The notes beneath the pieces are model-generated. The model saw only the letters and a list, made by a program, of their open reading frames with translations. It did not search any database and had not been told where the DNA came from. Both the position numbers and the translations under genes were made by a program. 64,000 bases of DNA, taken from assembly GCA_019262145.1 (NCBI GenBank), contig CP076745.1, forward strand, positions 617,093-681,092, given 5' to 3'. How positions within the stretch are numbered: the first letter of the stretch is position 1; the number at the start of each line of letters is the position of its first letter. Below are positions 63,008 through 64,000 of the stretch, in pieces. The stretch comes from Candidatus Methanogranum gryphiswaldense. Its GTDB lineage: Archaea; Thermoplasmatota; Thermoplasmata; Methanomassiliicoccales; Methanomethylophilaceae.

Positions 63008-64000
63008 ATGGCTAAGAAAAAATCTGTGGATGTCTGGGAGGATGTGGCTACTCTTAAGAGCACTGCTGATATCCAGATACCCCCAGACCCTTTAGACAGG
63101 GTTCTGGGGCAGGAAGAAGCAATAGCGCTTGCAAAGATCGCGGCCATACAGCACAGGCATTTGCTGTTGGTAGGACCTCCTGGAACAGGAAAGTCGATGA
63201 TCGCCCGTGCGATCTCGATGAACCTTCCAAAACCTAAGCAGGAGATCAGGGTCGTAAAGAATCCTGAGAATTCTGAAAGGCCATTCCTCGAGGTCCTCAA
63301 CGAAGATCAGGTCAACGAAGAAGAAGGCATACGTGCCGAATCTGTCGGTAAATTGCTTGATCCGGAAAAAGCACCTGTGAATGTTGCTGAACGTCTTGGA
63401 TACATGTGCAAGTACTGTAAGACATATTCATCTCCCAATGAGTTGATGTGTCCGTCTTGTCAGAAGAGTAAAATGGATGTGGGTGCAAACAACAATCCTT
63501 TCGGTGATCTTATCGGAGGACTGTTGGAATCTGCGATGCCACAAGTCATCGCTGGTAAGGACAAGGTCCATACGACACGTGTTCTCGCTGACGGTACTGA
63601 GGAGACCGTGGTATTCGAGCGTGCAGGCGACAAGATAAGGATGTTGGACAACAAGGCGCTTCAGAAGAGGAGCCAGTTGAATAAGAAATCCAATCAGAAG
63701 GTCCTTGTGAAATTCAATAGAGACCCATTCGTAATGGCCACAGGAGCATCGGAGACGGAGCTTCTGGGAGACGTAAGGCACGATCCTTACGGAGGTCATG
63801 AGAAATTGGGAACTCCCGCCTATGAAAGGGTCGTCGCAGGGTCTATTCACGAGGCACACGAGGGTGTGTTATTCATTGATGAGATATCCCATCTGGGAAA
63901 TCTTCAGAGATTCATCCTCACTGCGATGCAGGATAAGAAATTCCCCATAGCAGGAAGGAATTCACAATCCGCAGGTGCCAGTGTCAAGGTCGACAATGTA
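63008..64000 (+). CDS. lonB: Lon-type ATP-dependent protease, N-terminal part with zinc-ribbon-like insert
   Basis: The first 331 residues of an archaeal Lon-type protease; the gene runs past the window. Walker A is VGPPGTGKSMIARA (~55-68) and Walker B GVLFIDEISHL (~286-296), with PPDPLDRVLGQEEAIALAK before and AYERVVAGSIHEAHEG between. Between the Walker motifs lies a ~220-residue region with CKYCKTYSSPNELMCPSCQ (Cys 134, 137, 148, 151), a zinc-ribbon-like site. No hydrophobic membrane anchor is seen there, although archaeal LonB normally has one in this place. GAGGTGGA precedes the ATG by 4 nt. The catalytic Ser-Lys domain is outside the window. Confidence 0.9.
   Translation, partial: MAKKKSVDVWEDVATLKSTADIQIPPDPLDRVLGQEEAIALAKIAAIQHRHLLLVGPPGTGKSMIARAISMNLPKPKQEIRVVKNPENSERPFLEVLNEDQVNEEEGIRAESVGKLLDPEKAPVNVAERLGYMCKYCKTYSSPNELMCPSCQKSKMDVGANNNPFGDLIGGLLESAMPQVIAGKDKVHTTRVLADGTEETVVFERAGDKIRMLDNKALQKRSQLNKKSNQKVLVKFNRDPFVMATGASETELLGDVRHDPYGGHEKLGTPAYERVVAGSIHEAHEGVLFIDEISHLGNLQRFILTAMQDKKFPIAGRNSQSAGASVKVDNV

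Noticed and set aside
62563-63300. 245-residue minus-strand frame across the dnaG/lon junction
   Set aside because: It covers two well-supported plus-strand genes and their ribosome site, and shows no protein family features.

Overview
The window is a gene-dense stretch of an archaeal chromosome with about 55 protein genes. Information-processing genes are archaeal: replication factor C small subunit, Orc1/Cdc6, archaeal DnaG, an archaeal Lon-type protease, Trm1, TtuA/Ncs6 and archaeal GluRS. Riboflavin and FAD synthesis genes are also of archaeal type. MptD (methanopterin synthesis) and CbiP with a Cys-rich small domain point to a methanogen. All 55 visible stop codons are TGA (44) or TAA (11), and none is TAG. 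Together with many bacterial-type genes (ExoVII, AddAB, YhaON, SufBC, TspO), this fits a methylotrophic methanogen of the Methanomassiliicoccales (Thermoplasmata), where TAG can encode pyrrolysine. The order-level assignment is inference; the archaeal assignment is firm.

Layout. 0-6 kb: the 3' end of an O-acetylhomoserine sulfhydrylase gene with a clear terminator, a Sel1-repeat protein, a PaaK-like acyl-CoA ligase, rfcS and the sufCB Fe-S operon. 6-9.5 kb: a regulatory region with palindromes, then nif3-like, orc1/cdc6 and ttuA in one operon. 9.5-15 kb: cysE-cysS-radical SAM and a PUA/PAPS-reductase/ferredoxin fusion, i.e. sulfur and cysteine metabolism. 15-25.9 kb: a YoaK-family membrane protein, an aminotransferase, the riboflavin/FAD operon ribB-ribL-ribC-ribH, glyA, a DtxR-type regulator with feoB, gltX and tspO. 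26-38.4 kb: a UbiD/sulfite-reductase-like pair, purA, a CDF transporter, mptD-THEP1-trm1, nadA, trkA-trkH and a TPR protein.

38.5-60.8 kb is unusually rich in nucleases and ATPases. It holds a two-gene ABC-ATPase + DUF4435/TOPRIM pair resembling the PARIS (AriA/AriB) anti-phage system, xseA/xseB, two paralogous DEDD-exonuclease-fold proteins (one with every catalytic residue lost), an AddB/AddA-like helicase-nuclease pair and a YhaO/YhaN (SbcD/SbcC-like) pair. Between these lie a P-type ATPase, a ubiquitin-like sulfur carrier and two CobQ-family genes.

60.8-64 kb: a probable structured stable RNA of about 225 nt with pairing ends and its own TATA box, then dnaG. The dnaG ribosome-binding site can be hidden in a hairpin, and the gene carries four identical 66-bp tandem repeats. 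Last is the start of a Lon-type protease with a zinc-ribbon-like motif in the region where archaeal LonB normally has its membrane anchor. The best candidates for new biology are the AriAB-like pair, the AddAB-like pair, the structured RNA/dnaG leader, the DEDD pseudo-enzyme and the UbiD-sulfite reductase pair.
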